This document shows, piece by piece, positions 41,188 to 50,180 of a DNA stretch of 64,000 bases. Both the position numbers and the translations under genes were made by a program. A model generated the notes under the pieces. It made no database searches, was not told where the DNA came from, and worked only from the letters and a program-made list of their open reading frames with translations. Position 1 is the first letter of the stretch. Each line of letters starts with the position of its first letter. Source of the DNA: Muricoccus pecuniae (GTDB taxonomy: Bacteria; Pseudomonadota; Alphaproteobacteria; Acetobacterales; Acetobacteraceae); assembly GCF_014199205.1 (NCBI RefSeq), contig NZ_JACIJD010000005.1, forward strand, positions 184,549 to 248,548. Direction: 5' to 3'.

Positions 41188-41951
41188 TAGCCCACGCTCT
41201 CCGGCACGAGCTGCGTCACCGGCGGCACGCCGTCGCGCAGCGGATGCCAGGTGCCGTTGGTCAGGATCTCGCTCGGCTTGAAGCCGGCTTTGTAGGCCAT
41301 CTTCTCGCTCTGCGGCACCCAGTAGCCGAGATAGACATAGGGCAGCCCCAACTCCCGCGCGCGCTCCACGAGGTGCAGGATGGCGAGCGTGCCGAGGGAG
41401 CGCCCGGCGAGGTCGGGCTCGAAGAAGGAGTAGACGGCCGAGAGCCCGTCCTTCAGCCAGTCGGTCAGGCAGGCGCCGATCAGCCGGTCGGGTTCCTCGC
41501 GGAACTCGATCAGCATGGTGGTGATCGGCGTGTCCTCCACCATGGCGCGGTAGTCGTAGAAGCCCATGGCCGCCATGTCCCCGTCCCGGTGGCGGGCGCG
41601 CTGGTAGCGCTGGAACAGGGCGAACTGCTCGGCGGTGGCGCGGGCCGGAACGTCCTGCGCCGTCACTCCCACGTTGTTCCGCATCACGCGCCGATGGGTG
41701 CGGCCGGGCTGGAAGTCGGCCACCACGATCCGGATCGGGATGCAGGACTGGCATCCCGGGCAGACCGGGGCGTAGGCGATGTTGTGGCTCCGGCGGAAGC
41801 CGGCGCGGGAGAGGCGGTCGTGCAGCGCCTCGCCTTCCGGCCCGGAAAGCTCGGTCACCACCTTCCGCTCCGTCCGCCCGGCCAGGTAGGGGCAGGGCAG
41901 GGGGGCGGTGGTGTAGAAGAACTGCGGGCGGCGTTGGGCACGGTGCAGCAT
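41187..41951 (-). CDS. bpt: N-end-rule aminoacyl transferase (Bpt, arginyl-transferase-related)
   Basis: Bpt transfers leucine from Leu-tRNA to N-terminal Asp or Glu, marking proteins for ClpS/ClpAP. The 254-aa product shows the N-terminal Cys region PLPCPYLAGRTERKVVTEL, HNIAYAPVCPGCQSCIPIRI (Cys cluster), and the C-terminal GNAT-like FYDYRAMVEDTPITTMLIEF and YVYLGYWVPQSEKMAYKAGF. ATG 41951 has GGAGG 5 nt upstream and gives the normal length; the open frame to 42035 is not needed. It is convergent with the acyltransferase gene. Confidence 0.95.
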   Translation of the reverse strand: MLHRAQRRPQFFYTTAPLPCPYLAGRTERKVVTELSGPEGEALHDRLSRAGFRRSHNIAYAPVCPGCQSCIPIRIVVADFQPGRTHRRVMRNNVGVTAQDVPARATAEQFALFQRYQRARHRDGDMAAMGFYDYRAMVEDTPITTMLIEFREEPDRLIGACLTDWLKDGLSAVYSFFEPDLAGRSLGTLAILHLVERARELGLPYVYLGYWVPQSEKMAYKAGFKPSEILTNGTWHPLRDGVPPVTQLVPESVG

Positions 41952-42087
41952 GCGGCCTCCAGTTTCGACGGAATGAACGCCGCCGTCCACAGCCGGCATC
42001 GCTGACATCGCCGGGAGCGGTCCGGAATCGTGCAACCCGGGCTGATGGATCTGGGCCGTCGGGGCCCGGTATGCCAGCCCGCGCCGC

Positions 42088-44445
42088 TCAGGGCTCCAGC
42101 CGAAGCCGCGCGGCGGAGGGCGAGCCGCTCGGCAACGGGCTCACCCGGCCGGCCACCCATTCGGCGTTCAGGTCGCGCCAGTGGCGGGAGAAGGGGTTGC
42201 CGGACTGCCCCGTGGCGATGGCCGCCATGACCCCCTCGGGCGAGGCGAGGTCCATCACGATCCTCAGCCCCGGCCCGTGGGCGTGGGAGAAGTCGCGCGC
42301 CGTGCCGCCGCGGTTCACGGTCCCGTTGTCCCCCGGCGTCGGCGCCTCGATCCGCAGGGCGTCGCCGAGGAGCGGCACGAAGCGCAGCAGCGGGTGCTCC
42401 AGCCGGACGCGGTGCGCCTCTCCCCAGCGCCAGAGGGCGGGGTCCGGGCCGAAGCGCCCGGAGAGGTCCCGAACCGCCGCTTCCAGCGCCCGCATGGAGA
42501 GCGCGCCACATCCCTCCGCCCCGCACCAGGGCGCGCCCTCGGGCGAGAGGAGCAGGCGCAGGAATTCCGGCCCGGCGGTCCAGGCGCCGTCGGGCACGCC
42601 GCCCGCCGCCAGGGCCAGCCGGCCCATCTCGCGCGTCCAGGCATTGAAGATCAGCGGCTGGGGAAGCGCCGTCCCCATGCCCCCGTCCCATCCGGCCAGC
42701 AGGTCGCGCGCCCGGCCGGCGGCGCCCTCGGGGCGGGGCGGGGCGAGGAGGAGCGGCAGCATCTCCCGCGCGAAGAGGCTGACGGCGTCCGCCTGCATCG
42801 CCGCGAGGTCGCCGGGCGCGTGGCGCTCCCGCTGGCGCAGCAGCTCGCCGATCCGGCGGAAGCGCCAGTCCCCGAACCAGTCGCGGCCGAGGAAGACCTC
42901 GCTCCCCGCCGGCTGCACGCGGTTGTTGGCGTTGACGATCGCGCCGCCGGCCGATCCCTCCACATGCGGCATGGCGTCGAAGGGCACCCAGCCCTTCCAG
43001 TCATGGCGGCCGTCCCAGCCGGGCACGGGCAGCGAGCCGTCCCCGGCCGCGCGAACCGGGGTGCGGCCGGTGAGGAACATGGCGGTCGCGCCCTCCGCGT
43101 CGGCCACCATCAGGTTCTGGGCGGGGCTGGCGATGAGGGAGGCCGCCGCCCGCGCCTCGGCGACCGAGCGCGCCCGGTTGAGGGCGAGCAGCCCCTGGGC
43201 CTGGGTGTCGCCCGGGGCGAGGCTCGCCATGGAAACCGCCAGCACGCGCCCCGCTTCCGGCTCCCCGTCGAGGTCGGAGATGACGGGCCCGTGCCGCGTC
43301 TCCCGCACGCGCAGCACCTCCTCCGCCGCGCCGCGCACGGCAATCCGCTCCTCCCGCAGGGTGAAGGGGCGGGGGCCGTCCGGCGTGTCGTAGGCATCGG
43401 TGCCCGAGAGGCGCTCGACGAAGACGTCCTGCGTGTCGGAATGGGTGGTGGTGAAGCCCCAGGCCAAGCGCTCGTTCCGTCCGATCACCACCATCGGCAC
43501 GCCGGGGGAGGTGGCGCCGGCGAGGAAGCGGCCGCCGGGCAGCTCGATCCGGGCAAGATACCAGAGCACCGGCGCCCCGAGCGCGAGATGCGGGTCCGAG
43601 GCGAGCAGCGCCCCGCCCGTGGCCGAGCGCCCGGGGGCCAGCGCCCAGGCATTCGAGGCCGAGGGCGGGAGCGGCGCGTCCTCCCCCCATCGCGGCGTCG
43701 CGCCCAGCAGCCCGGCGAGGCGCGCGGCCGGGGGAAGCGCCGCGAGGTCCGCGCGCCCGGGGCTGTCATCGGCGGGCCAGAGCTGCCAGAGGCGCTCGGG
43801 CGGGAGGCTCGCGGCGAGGCGGGCGCGCTCCACCTCCGTCCGCCAGTTGCCGGAGAGCCAGAGCCCCATGACCTTGCCCCAGAGAAGGCTGTCCGAAGGC
43901 TTCCAGGGCTCGGGCGCGCCCAGGGCGAGGAATTCGGGCGCGACGAACCGCCCGCGCGCGGCGATCAGGGCATTCACCCCGGCGGCATAGGCCTCCAGCA
44001 TGTCGCGCGCCTCGGCGGGCAGGGCGGCGAGGTCGGCCTCGGCATGCCCGCGCAGGTTCAGCACCCGCACGAAGCGGTCGAGCCGCAGGGTGGAGGCGCC
44101 GGCCAGCTCGCTCAGCCGCCCGGCAGCGCCGCGGCGGGTCATCTCCATCTGGAACATGCGGTCCCGCGCGTGGAGCACGCCCATGGCCATGGCGGCGTCG
44201 CGCTCGCTGCCCGCGCGGATGACGGGGATGCCGCGCTCGTCGAAGCCGATCTCGACCGGGGCGGAGAGGCCGGCCATCCGCAGCGCGGCGTCGGTGCCGG
44301 GGAGGGTGAGCCAGACCGCGCCGGCCAGGAGGGCGAGGGCCAGCACGGGCAGGGCCAGGAGAAGGAGGAGCACCTGGCGCGCCCAGCGCCAAGGGGATCG
44401 CGAGGCGGGGCGGGGGTGCCGGGGGGTGGGGGCCATGGGCGCCAT
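42088..44445 (-). CDS. penicillin acylase family protein (Ntn-hydrolase)
   Basis: This is a periplasmic or membrane-anchored Ntn-amidohydrolase precursor of about 785 aa. A hydrophobic segment near the N terminus (VLLLLLALPVLALALLAGAVWL) serves as signal or anchor. The alpha chain (HARDRMFQMEMTRRGAAGRLSEL) is followed by a spacer. The autocatalytic N-terminal nucleophile Ser of the beta chain lies in PPSASNAWALAPG, followed by LLASDPHLALGAPVLWYLARI and AWGFTTTHSDTQD. Family members cleave beta-lactam side chains or acyl-homoserine lactones; the substrate here is unknown. ATG 44445 is preferred over TTG 44472; ATG 44436 is also possible. Confidence 0.88.
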   Translation of the reverse strand: MAPMAPTPRHPRPASRSPWRWARQVLLLLLALPVLALALLAGAVWLTLPGTDAALRMAGLSAPVEIGFDERGIPVIRAGSERDAAMAMGVLHARDRMFQMEMTRRGAAGRLSELAGASTLRLDRFVRVLNLRGHAEADLAALPAEARDMLEAYAAGVNALIAARGRFVAPEFLALGAPEPWKPSDSLLWGKVMGLWLSGNWRTEVERARLAASLPPERLWQLWPADDSPGRADLAALPPAARLAGLLGATPRWGEDAPLPPSASNAWALAPGRSATGGALLASDPHLALGAPVLWYLARIELPGGRFLAGATSPGVPMVVIGRNERLAWGFTTTHSDTQDVFVERLSGTDAYDTPDGPRPFTLREERIAVRGAAEEVLRVRETRHGPVISDLDGEPEAGRVLAVSMASLAPGDTQAQGLLALNRARSVAEARAAASLIASPAQNLMVADAEGATAMFLTGRTPVRAAGDGSLPVPGWDGRHDWKGWVPFDAMPHVEGSAGGAIVNANNRVQPAGSEVFLGRDWFGDWRFRRIGELLRQRERHAPGDLAAMQADAVSLFAREMLPLLLAPPRPEGAAGRARDLLAGWDGGMGTALPQPLIFNAWTREMGRLALAAGGVPDGAWTAGPEFLRLLLSPEGAPWCGAEGCGALSMRALEAAVRDLSGRFGPDPALWRWGEAHRVRLEHPLLRFVPLLGDALRIEAPTPGDNGTVNRGGTARDFSHAHGPGLRIVMDLASPEGVMAAIATGQSGNPFSRHWRDLNAEWVAGRVSPLPSGSPSAARLRLEP

Positions 44446-44486
44446 ATGGCCAGCCCCTGATGGGTCGGCCAAGTCCGGCGGGGTGC

Positions 44487-46400
44487 TCAGCCCCCGGCCG
44501 CCGCGGCCAGTGCGTCGCGCAGGGCGCCGATGCCGTAGGGTTTGCGCAGCAGGGGAAGCCCTGCCTCGGCCACCCGCGCCGGGGCGCCGCCATAGCCGCT
44601 GGTCAGCAGGACGGGCAGGCCCGGCCGCAGCCGGCCCAGCGCGCGGGCGAGGTCCAGCCCGTCCATGCCGCCGGGCATCAGCACGTCGGTGAAGACGAGG
44701 TCCGTCTCCAGCCCCGAGGCCAGCTTCTCCAGCGCGTCGGCGGGGCCGGTGGCGCGCACCGCGGCGTGGCCGAGATGCTCCATCATGTCGAGGACGAGCC
44801 CGGCCACCGCCTCGTCATCCTCGACGACGAGGACGCGCAGCGGCCGTTCCTGCACCTCCTGCGCCGCCTCCGCGGCCGCGCCTGCCTCCCCCGCCCGCGG
44901 CAGGAGGAGCGTCACGACCGTGCCGTAGCCCGGGCGGCTGGCGATGCGGGCCGCGCCGCCGCTCTGCCGCGCGAAGCCGTAGACCTGCGGCAGGCCGAGC
45001 CCCGTGCCGCTGCCCGCCTTGGTGGTGAAGAAGGGCTCGAAGGCGTGGGCCAGCACTTCCGGCCCCATGCCGGTGCCGGTATCCCGAACCTCCAGCCGCA
45101 GGAAGTCGCCCCGCAGCCCCTCCGCCTCCTCCGTGCCGTCCAGCGTGGCGTTGCGCGCGGCGATGCGGAGGAGCCCGCCGCGCGGCATCGCGTCCTGGGC
45201 GTTCAGGCCGAGATTCGTCAGGGCCAGCTCCATCTCCGAAGGGTCGGCCAGCACCGGCCAGACCTCCTCCTCCACCTCCGTCTCCACCGAGATGTCGGCG
45301 CGCAGCGAGCGGGAGAGCAGCGCCGCGATGTCGGCCAGCCACGGGCCGAGGGCGATGGCCTCGGGCCGGAGCGCCTGGCGGCGGGCGAAGGTGAGTAGGC
45401 GGCGCGTGAGGTCCGCGCCGCGCCGGGCGGCCTGGTTGATATTCGCCGTCAGCCTCTCCCGCCGGGCCGGGTCCTCCGTGCGGGCGAGGAGGGAGGTGCC
45501 GGCGGTGACGACCGCGAGGAGGTTGTTGAAGTCGTGCGCCACCCCGCCGGTGAGGCGGCCGAGCGCCTCCAGCCTCAGGGTCTGGGTCATCCGGGCCTGC
45601 GCCGTCTCGCGCGCGGCCACCTCGCGCTCCACCTCGCGCCGCAGGTTCTCGTTCGCGTCGCGCAGCGCCAGCTCGGCGCGCTTGCGGGCGGTGATGTCGA
45701 TGCTGAGCCCCGTCAGGCGCCAGGGCCGGCCCTCGGCGTCCCGCTGCAGCCGCCCCCGGCCGGCGAGCCAGAGGATGCCCCGCCCGGGATGCCGGGCGCG
45801 GTATTCCAGCTCGAATTCGGGCAGCCCCGCCTCAGCCGCCTCGCGCAGGGCGCGCTCGGCCGCCGGCCGGTCCTCGGGCAGGATGCCGGCGAGCCAGGTG
45901 GCGAAGACGGCCGGCCCCTCGGCGGCGCCGATGAGCGCGCGGTAGCCGTCGGACAGGGTGAATCGTCCCGTGGGGATCTCCCATTCCCAGGCCCCGGCCC
46001 CGGCATAGAGATGGGCGAGGCGGACCCGGTCCTCGCTCTCGCGCAGGGCGGCGTCGATCGCGGCCAGCTCATCCCGCCGTTCCGCCACCTCGCGGCCCAG
46101 CGCGGCATTCGCCCCCTCCAGCTCGCTGGTGAGGGTCCAGAGGTCCTCCAGCGCGGCGCCCAGGGCGGGGTCGTCCTCCTCGCCCCCGGCGCGGCGCGCG
46201 GCGACGAGGGCGCGGCTGGCCAGGAGCTGGCGCTCGGCACCGCGCAGGCGCTCGGTGAGCCGCGCGGCCTCGGTGCGGGCCTCGTCCAGCGCGGCGCGCA
46301 GGCGCTCGACCTCGGAGGGGCCGGTCCGGCCTCCGGTCTCCGTGGTAGCGGTAACTCCTGGTGCCCGCTGCTGCACGGATCCTCCTTGTGGGCTTCGCAT
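44487..46400 (-). CDS. hybrid sensor histidine kinase/response regulator
   Basis: This soluble hybrid kinase (about 637 aa) has an N-terminal coiled coil (SEVERLRAALDEARTEAARL onward), a PAS domain with PAC (WEWEIPTGRFTLSDGYRALI to LTGLSIDITARKRAELAL), the HisKA His in GGVAHDFNNLLAVV, and an HATPase domain (NLGLNAQDAMPRGG, VRDTGTGMGPEV, GTGLGLPQVYGF). A C-terminal receiver follows with phospho-Asp in LVFTDVLMPGGMDG. No membrane helix or DNA-binding domain is present. The start is ATG 46400; GTG 46418 is an alternative. No partner regulator is adjacent, so output is unknown. Confidence 0.92.
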   Translation of the reverse strand: MRSPQGGSVQQRAPGVTATTETGGRTGPSEVERLRAALDEARTEAARLTERLRGAERQLLASRALVAARRAGGEEDDPALGAALEDLWTLTSELEGANAALGREVAERRDELAAIDAALRESEDRVRLAHLYAGAGAWEWEIPTGRFTLSDGYRALIGAAEGPAVFATWLAGILPEDRPAAERALREAAEAGLPEFELEYRARHPGRGILWLAGRGRLQRDAEGRPWRLTGLSIDITARKRAELALRDANENLRREVEREVAARETAQARMTQTLRLEALGRLTGGVAHDFNNLLAVVTAGTSLLARTEDPARRERLTANINQAARRGADLTRRLLTFARRQALRPEAIALGPWLADIAALLSRSLRADISVETEVEEEVWPVLADPSEMELALTNLGLNAQDAMPRGGLLRIAARNATLDGTEEAEGLRGDFLRLEVRDTGTGMGPEVLAHAFEPFFTTKAGSGTGLGLPQVYGFARQSGGAARIASRPGYGTVVTLLLPRAGEAGAAAEAAQEVQERPLRVLVVEDDEAVAGLVLDMMEHLGHAAVRATGPADALEKLASGLETDLVFTDVLMPGGMDGLDLARALGRLRPGLPVLLTSGYGGAPARVAEAGLPLLRKPYGIGALRDALAAAAGG

Positions 46401-46474
46401 AGGTGAACGGCCCAGCACGCGCAGGGTTGGGAAGGGCGAGGACGCCGCACGAAGTCGCTCGCGCGGACCCAGGG

Positions 46475-47275
46475 TCAGACGAGTTGCGCGGAGAGACCCT
46501 CGGCCTCGGCGCGCAGCAGGGGGAGCAGCCGCTCGCGCATGCCCCGGGCATCCATCCCGGCGACGGAGGTGCCGATGTTGAGCGCGGCCACCACCCGTCC
46601 GTCATAGCGGCGCAGGGGAACGGCGAGGGAGCGGAAGCCCAGCTCCACCTCCTCCTCCACCAGCGCGTGTCCCTCCGCCCCCGCGGCCCTGATGGCGTCG
46701 AGCAGCCGGGCGGGATCGGTCTCGGTGCGCGGCGTCAGGGCGCGGGGAGGCAGGGCGCGGAGGAGCGGGGCCAGGGCCTCCTCCGGCAGGGCGGCGAGGA
46801 GGACGCGGCCGAGGGCGGTGGCATAGGCCGGCAGGCGCGCGCCCACCATCGTGTTCGCCGGGACCAGCCGTGCCGGCTGCCCATAGGCGACGAAGACGAT
46901 CTCCGCCCCGTCCAGCATCGCGACGGAGCAGGCCGCCATGGCCGAGGCCGCGATCCGCTCGCAGGCCGGCTGCAGCAGGGCCGAGACGCCGTTCGAGCCG
47001 AGATAGCCGGAAGCGAGGCGCAGCACGGCGGGGGTGAGGCGGAACAGCCGCCCCTCGCTCTCGACCAGCCCGAGATGGACGAGGGTGAGCAGCGCCCGCC
47101 GGGCCGTTGCGCGCGGCAGGTCCACAAGGCGCGCCACCTCGGCCAGGCTCATCCGGCGCCGCTCCGGCCCGAAGGCGAGGAGGATGGCGATCCCGCGTGC
47201 CAGGGCTTCGGACCCTTCGGTGCCCGGCCCGGCGCGCCCCGTGCCCGCCCCCATTCTCGGCATCCGCCTCTCCAT
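46475..47275 (-). CDS. IclR-family transcriptional regulator
   Basis: The 266-aa regulator has an N-terminal winged helix-turn-helix (MSLAEVARLVDLPRATARRALLTL-type region, residues about 40-65) and the C-terminal IclR effector domain (GARLPAYATALGRVLLAALP, LVEEEVELGFRSLAVPLRRYDG). The domain resembles that of beta-ketoadipate pathway regulators (PcaR/PobR type). It is divergent from the Rieske oxygenase cluster and probably controls it. The effector is likely the cluster's substrate or a metabolite; this is inference from position. Further Met codons at 47263 and 47254 are possible starts. Confidence 0.92.
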   Translation of the reverse strand: MERRMPRMGAGTGRAGPGTEGSEALARGIAILLAFGPERRRMSLAEVARLVDLPRATARRALLTLVHLGLVESEGRLFRLTPAVLRLASGYLGSNGVSALLQPACERIAASAMAACSVAMLDGAEIVFVAYGQPARLVPANTMVGARLPAYATALGRVLLAALPEEALAPLLRALPPRALTPRTETDPARLLDAIRAAGAEGHALVEEEVELGFRSLAVPLRRYDGRVVAALNIGTSVAGMDARGMRERLLPLLRAEAEGLSAQLV

Positions 47276-47293
47276 CGGCTCGCGCGATCCGCG

Positions 47294-47323
47294 TTGCGCT
47301 CGCTTTCTGGAAGACCCTACACT
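47294..47323 (+). promoter_or_regulatory. candidate promoter of the Rieske/ABC cluster
   Basis: TTGCGC (47294-47299) and TACACT (47318-47323) with an 18-nt spacer form a moderate sigma-70-like promoter facing the Rieske gene. The -10 box abuts the CGAAC half-site array. Confidence 0.4.
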
Positions 47324-47347
47324 CGAACACCCGTTCGGTCATCGAAC
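47324..47347. promoter_or_regulatory. IclR-type operator: CGAAC-N4-GTTCG-N5-CGAAC
   Basis: Three alternating half-sites, CGAAC (47324-47328), GTTCG (47333-47337) and CGAAC (47343-47347), lie in the 90-nt divergent region between iclR and the Rieske gene. GTTCG-GTCAT-CGAAC is a perfect 15-bp dyad. Placement at the predicted start of transcription suggests control of both directions by the IclR protein. Confidence 0.55.
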
Positions 47348-47365
47348 ATCCGGAGGCGATCGGCC

Positions 47366-48691
47366 ATGATGAGTGCGGAGATGAATCGGCGCCTCACCGG
47401 CGTCGGGCCGGGAACGCCGGGCGGGGCGCTGCTCCGCCGCTACTGGCAGCCAGTCGCCCTGGTAGACGAGCTGGAAGGGCCGCGCCCCGTGCGCCCCGTC
47501 CGCGCCCTCGGCCAGGACTTCGTGCTCTTCCGGGACGAGGCGGGGCAGGTCGGCCTCATCGACCGCGCCTGCCCGCACCGGGGCGTGGACCTCGCCTATG
47601 GACGGCTGGAGGATGGCGGGCTGCGCTGCCCCTTCCACGGCTGGCTCTTCGGCACGGACGGGCGCTGCCTGGACACCCCCGCCGAGCCGGAGGGCAGCAC
47701 GCTGCACCAACGCGTCCGCGCGCGCGCCTATCCCGTGCAGCTCCGCTCCGGCATCGTCTTCGCCTATCTCGGCGAGGGCGAGCCGCCCGCCCTGCCGGAT
47801 TTCGACTGCTTCGTCGCGCCCGGCACCCACACCTTCGCCTTCAAAGGGCTGATCGAGTGCAACTGGCTGCAGGCGCTGGAGGTGGGCATCGACCCCGCCC
47901 ACGCCTCCTTCCTGCACCGCTTCTTCGAGGACGAGGACGCGAAGGAGGGCTACGGCAAGCAGTTCCGCGGCGCCTCCGACGGGTCCGACCTGCCGATGAC
48001 CTATGTGCTACGCGAGTTCCCGCGCCCGCGCATCGAGGTGGACGGCACGGATTACGGCCTGCGCATCACCGCGCTGCGCCGCATCAGCGATGCGACGACG
48101 CATGTGCGCGTGACCAACCTCCTCTTCCCCCAGGCCTTCGTCATCCCGATGAGCGCGGAGATGACGATCACCCAGTGGCACATGCCGGTGGACGACACGC
48201 GCTGCTACTGGATCGCGATCTTCACGAGCTTCGCCGCGCCCGTGGACCATGCCCGCATGCGCGCGCAGCGGCTGGAGACCTACGCCCTACCGGACTACCT
48301 CCCGCGCCGGAACAGCCGCAACGAGTACGGCTACGACCCGGAGGAGCAGGCGGGCCAGACCTATACGGGCATGGGGCACGACATCAACACGCACGACCAG
48401 TGGGCGGTGGAGAGCCAGGGCGCCATCCAGGACCGCACGCGCGAGAACCTCGCCTCCACCGACAAGGCGATCGCCGCCAACCGCCGCCTGCTGCTGCGCG
48501 CCATGACGGCCGTGGAGGAGGGGCGCGCGCCGATGATGGCGCTGGACGCCGCCACCGCCGTCGCCATGACCGGCCCCGCGACGATCGACGCCATGGCGCC
48601 GACCGAGGGGTGGGAGAGGCACTGGCGCGCCGCCGCCGCGCGCCGCCGCGCGGCCGCCCCCTGGTCCGCCCCGGCCCTGGCCGCGGAGTGA
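47366..48691 (+). CDS. Rieske non-heme iron oxygenase, large subunit
   Basis: The 441-aa oxygenase has an N-terminal Rieske [2Fe-2S] domain with Cys-His pairs CPHRG and CPFHGW, and a C-terminal mononuclear-iron domain with the ligand region NWLQALEVGIDPAHASFLH (Asp-His-His type). Overall plan and length match the phthalate-4,5-dioxygenase group of alpha-only (homotrimeric) enzymes; no beta subunit gene is present. No reductase gene is in the cluster, so it must borrow one. ATG 47366 has GGAGG 9 nt upstream. It is the first gene of the operon with a glutamine-synthetase-like ligase and an ABC importer. Confidence 0.92.
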   Translation: MMSAEMNRRLTGVGPGTPGGALLRRYWQPVALVDELEGPRPVRPVRALGQDFVLFRDEAGQVGLIDRACPHRGVDLAYGRLEDGGLRCPFHGWLFGTDGRCLDTPAEPEGSTLHQRVRARAYPVQLRSGIVFAYLGEGEPPALPDFDCFVAPGTHTFAFKGLIECNWLQALEVGIDPAHASFLHRFFEDEDAKEGYGKQFRGASDGSDLPMTYVLREFPRPRIEVDGTDYGLRITALRRISDATTHVRVTNLLFPQAFVIPMSAEMTITQWHMPVDDTRCYWIAIFTSFAAPVDHARMRAQRLETYALPDYLPRRNSRNEYGYDPEEQAGQTYTGMGHDINTHDQWAVESQGAIQDRTRENLASTDKAIAANRRLLLRAMTAVEEGRAPMMALDAATAVAMTGPATIDAMAPTEGWERHWRAAAARRRAAAPWSAPALAAE

Positions 48692-48719
48692 GCGCCGCGG
48701 CGCCGGGCCACGCGCCCCG

Positions 48720-50153
48720 ATGAGCTTCGCGGATCGGCACGGGCTGCGCGACGAGGTGGCGCGCGCCCAGGCGCAGGAGGTGGTCCGGCGCATCGAGGCC
48801 GAGGGGATCGGCGTGCTGCGCCTGTCCTGGCCCGACGCGCACGGCATCCTGCGCGGCAAGACGGTGGTGGCGGCCGACGCCGCCCGCGCGCTGCGCGACG
48901 GCATCGCCATGACGACGACGATGCTGCTGAAGGACAGCGCCCACCGCACCGCCTGGCCCGTCTTCACCGCCGGCGCCGGGATGGGGATGCGGGAGATGCA
49001 GGGGGCGGCGGACTTCCTCATCCTGCCCGATCCCGCAAGCTTCCGCGTGCTCCCCTGGGCGCCGCATACGGGCTGGATGCTCTGCGACGCCTATTTCGCC
49101 GACGGGCGCCCCGTGCCCTTCTCCGCGCGCCACCAGCTCCGCCGCGCGCTGGACCGGGCGGCGGCGCTCGGCTTCTCCTATGTCACGGGGGTGGAGCTGG
49201 AGTTCCACCTCTTCCGCCTGCTCGACCCGAAGCTGGCGCCCGAGGATGCGGGGCAGCCGGGCACGCCGCCCGAGGTCGCGCTGCTCAGCCAGGGCTACAA
49301 CTACCTCACGGAGAGCCGCTACGACGCGCTCGACCCCGTGCTGGAAATCCTGCGCCACGCGCTGGAATCGCTCGACCTCCCCCTGCGCTCGATGGAGGTG
49401 GAGTACGGGCCGAGCCAGGTGGAGTTCACCTTCGACGCGCAGGAGGCCATGGCATCGGCCGATGCCGCGATCCTCTTCCGCTCCGCCGTGAAGCAGGTGG
49501 CGCGGCGGCACGGATACCACGCCACCTTCATGTGCCGGCCGCGCATCCCGAACGTCATGTCCTCCGGCTGGCACCTGCACCAGTCGCTCGCCCATGCGTC
49601 GAGCGGGCGCAACGCCTTCGCCGGGGAAGGGGGCGAGCCTCTCTCCGGCACGGCGCGGCACTTTCTTGGCGGGCTGCTGCACCACGCGCGCGCGGCGGCG
49701 GCCTTCTCCACGCCGACGATCAACGGATACCGGCGCTACCGTCCGCTCTCCCTCGCGCCCGACCGCGCGGTCTGGGGCATCGACAACCGCGGCGTGATGG
49801 TCCGCGCCCTCGGACAACCGGGAGACCGAGCGACGCGGCTGGAGAACCGCGTCGGCGAGCCCGCGGCGAATCCTTACCTCTACATGGCATCGCAGCTGCA
49901 TTTCGGGCTGGACGGCATCGAGGCGGCGCGCGACCCCGGCCCGCCCGCCGACACGCCCTATGAGACGGAGGCGCCGCTCCTGCCGCGCAGCCTCGCCGAG
50001 GCGCTCGACGCGCTGGACAGGAGCGGCACGGCGCGCGAGGCTTTCGGCGAGGGCTTCATCGACTGGTTCCTGCGAATCAAGCGCGCCGAGATCGCCCGCT
50101 TCGAGGCGGAGGTCTCGGAGTGGGAGCAGCGGGAGTATTTCGAGCTCTTCTAG
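48720..50153 (+). CDS. glutamine-synthetase-family ligase (gamma-glutamyl ligase-like)
   Basis: The 477-aa product has the GS fold: N-terminal VLRLSWPDAHGILRGKTV, metal-binding Glu residues in VTGVELEFHLF and SMEVEYGPSQVEFTF, the HLHQSL segment, and the C-terminal RLENRVGEPAANPYLYMA. Sequence style (GS beta-grasp start IGVLRLSWPD, short C terminus) suits the GlnA-like group that glutamylates amines, such as gamma-glutamylanilide or gamma-glutamylpolyamine synthases, rather than GlnA itself. It sits between a Rieske oxygenase and an importer, so it may activate an imported amine before oxygenation. Substrate is inferred only. Confidence 0.82.
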   Translation: MSFADRHGLRDEVARAQAQEVVRRIEAEGIGVLRLSWPDAHGILRGKTVVAADAARALRDGIAMTTTMLLKDSAHRTAWPVFTAGAGMGMREMQGAADFLILPDPASFRVLPWAPHTGWMLCDAYFADGRPVPFSARHQLRRALDRAAALGFSYVTGVELEFHLFRLLDPKLAPEDAGQPGTPPEVALLSQGYNYLTESRYDALDPVLEILRHALESLDLPLRSMEVEYGPSQVEFTFDAQEAMASADAAILFRSAVKQVARRHGYHATFMCRPRIPNVMSSGWHLHQSLAHASSGRNAFAGEGGEPLSGTARHFLGGLLHHARAAAAFSTPTINGYRRYRPLSLAPDRAVWGIDNRGVMVRALGQPGDRATRLENRVGEPAANPYLYMASQLHFGLDGIEAARDPGPPADTPYETEAPLLPRSLAEALDALDRSGTAREAFGEGFIDWFLRIKRAEIARFEAEVSEWEQREYFELF

Positions 50154-50180
50154 GAAACGCGGGAAGGGGATGGCCGGGGC

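Noticed and set aside
46403..47365. Extension of the Rieske gene frame upstream to 46403
   Set aside because: It would cover the IclR gene and regulatory region; ATG 47366 has a good ribosome site and matches the family start.
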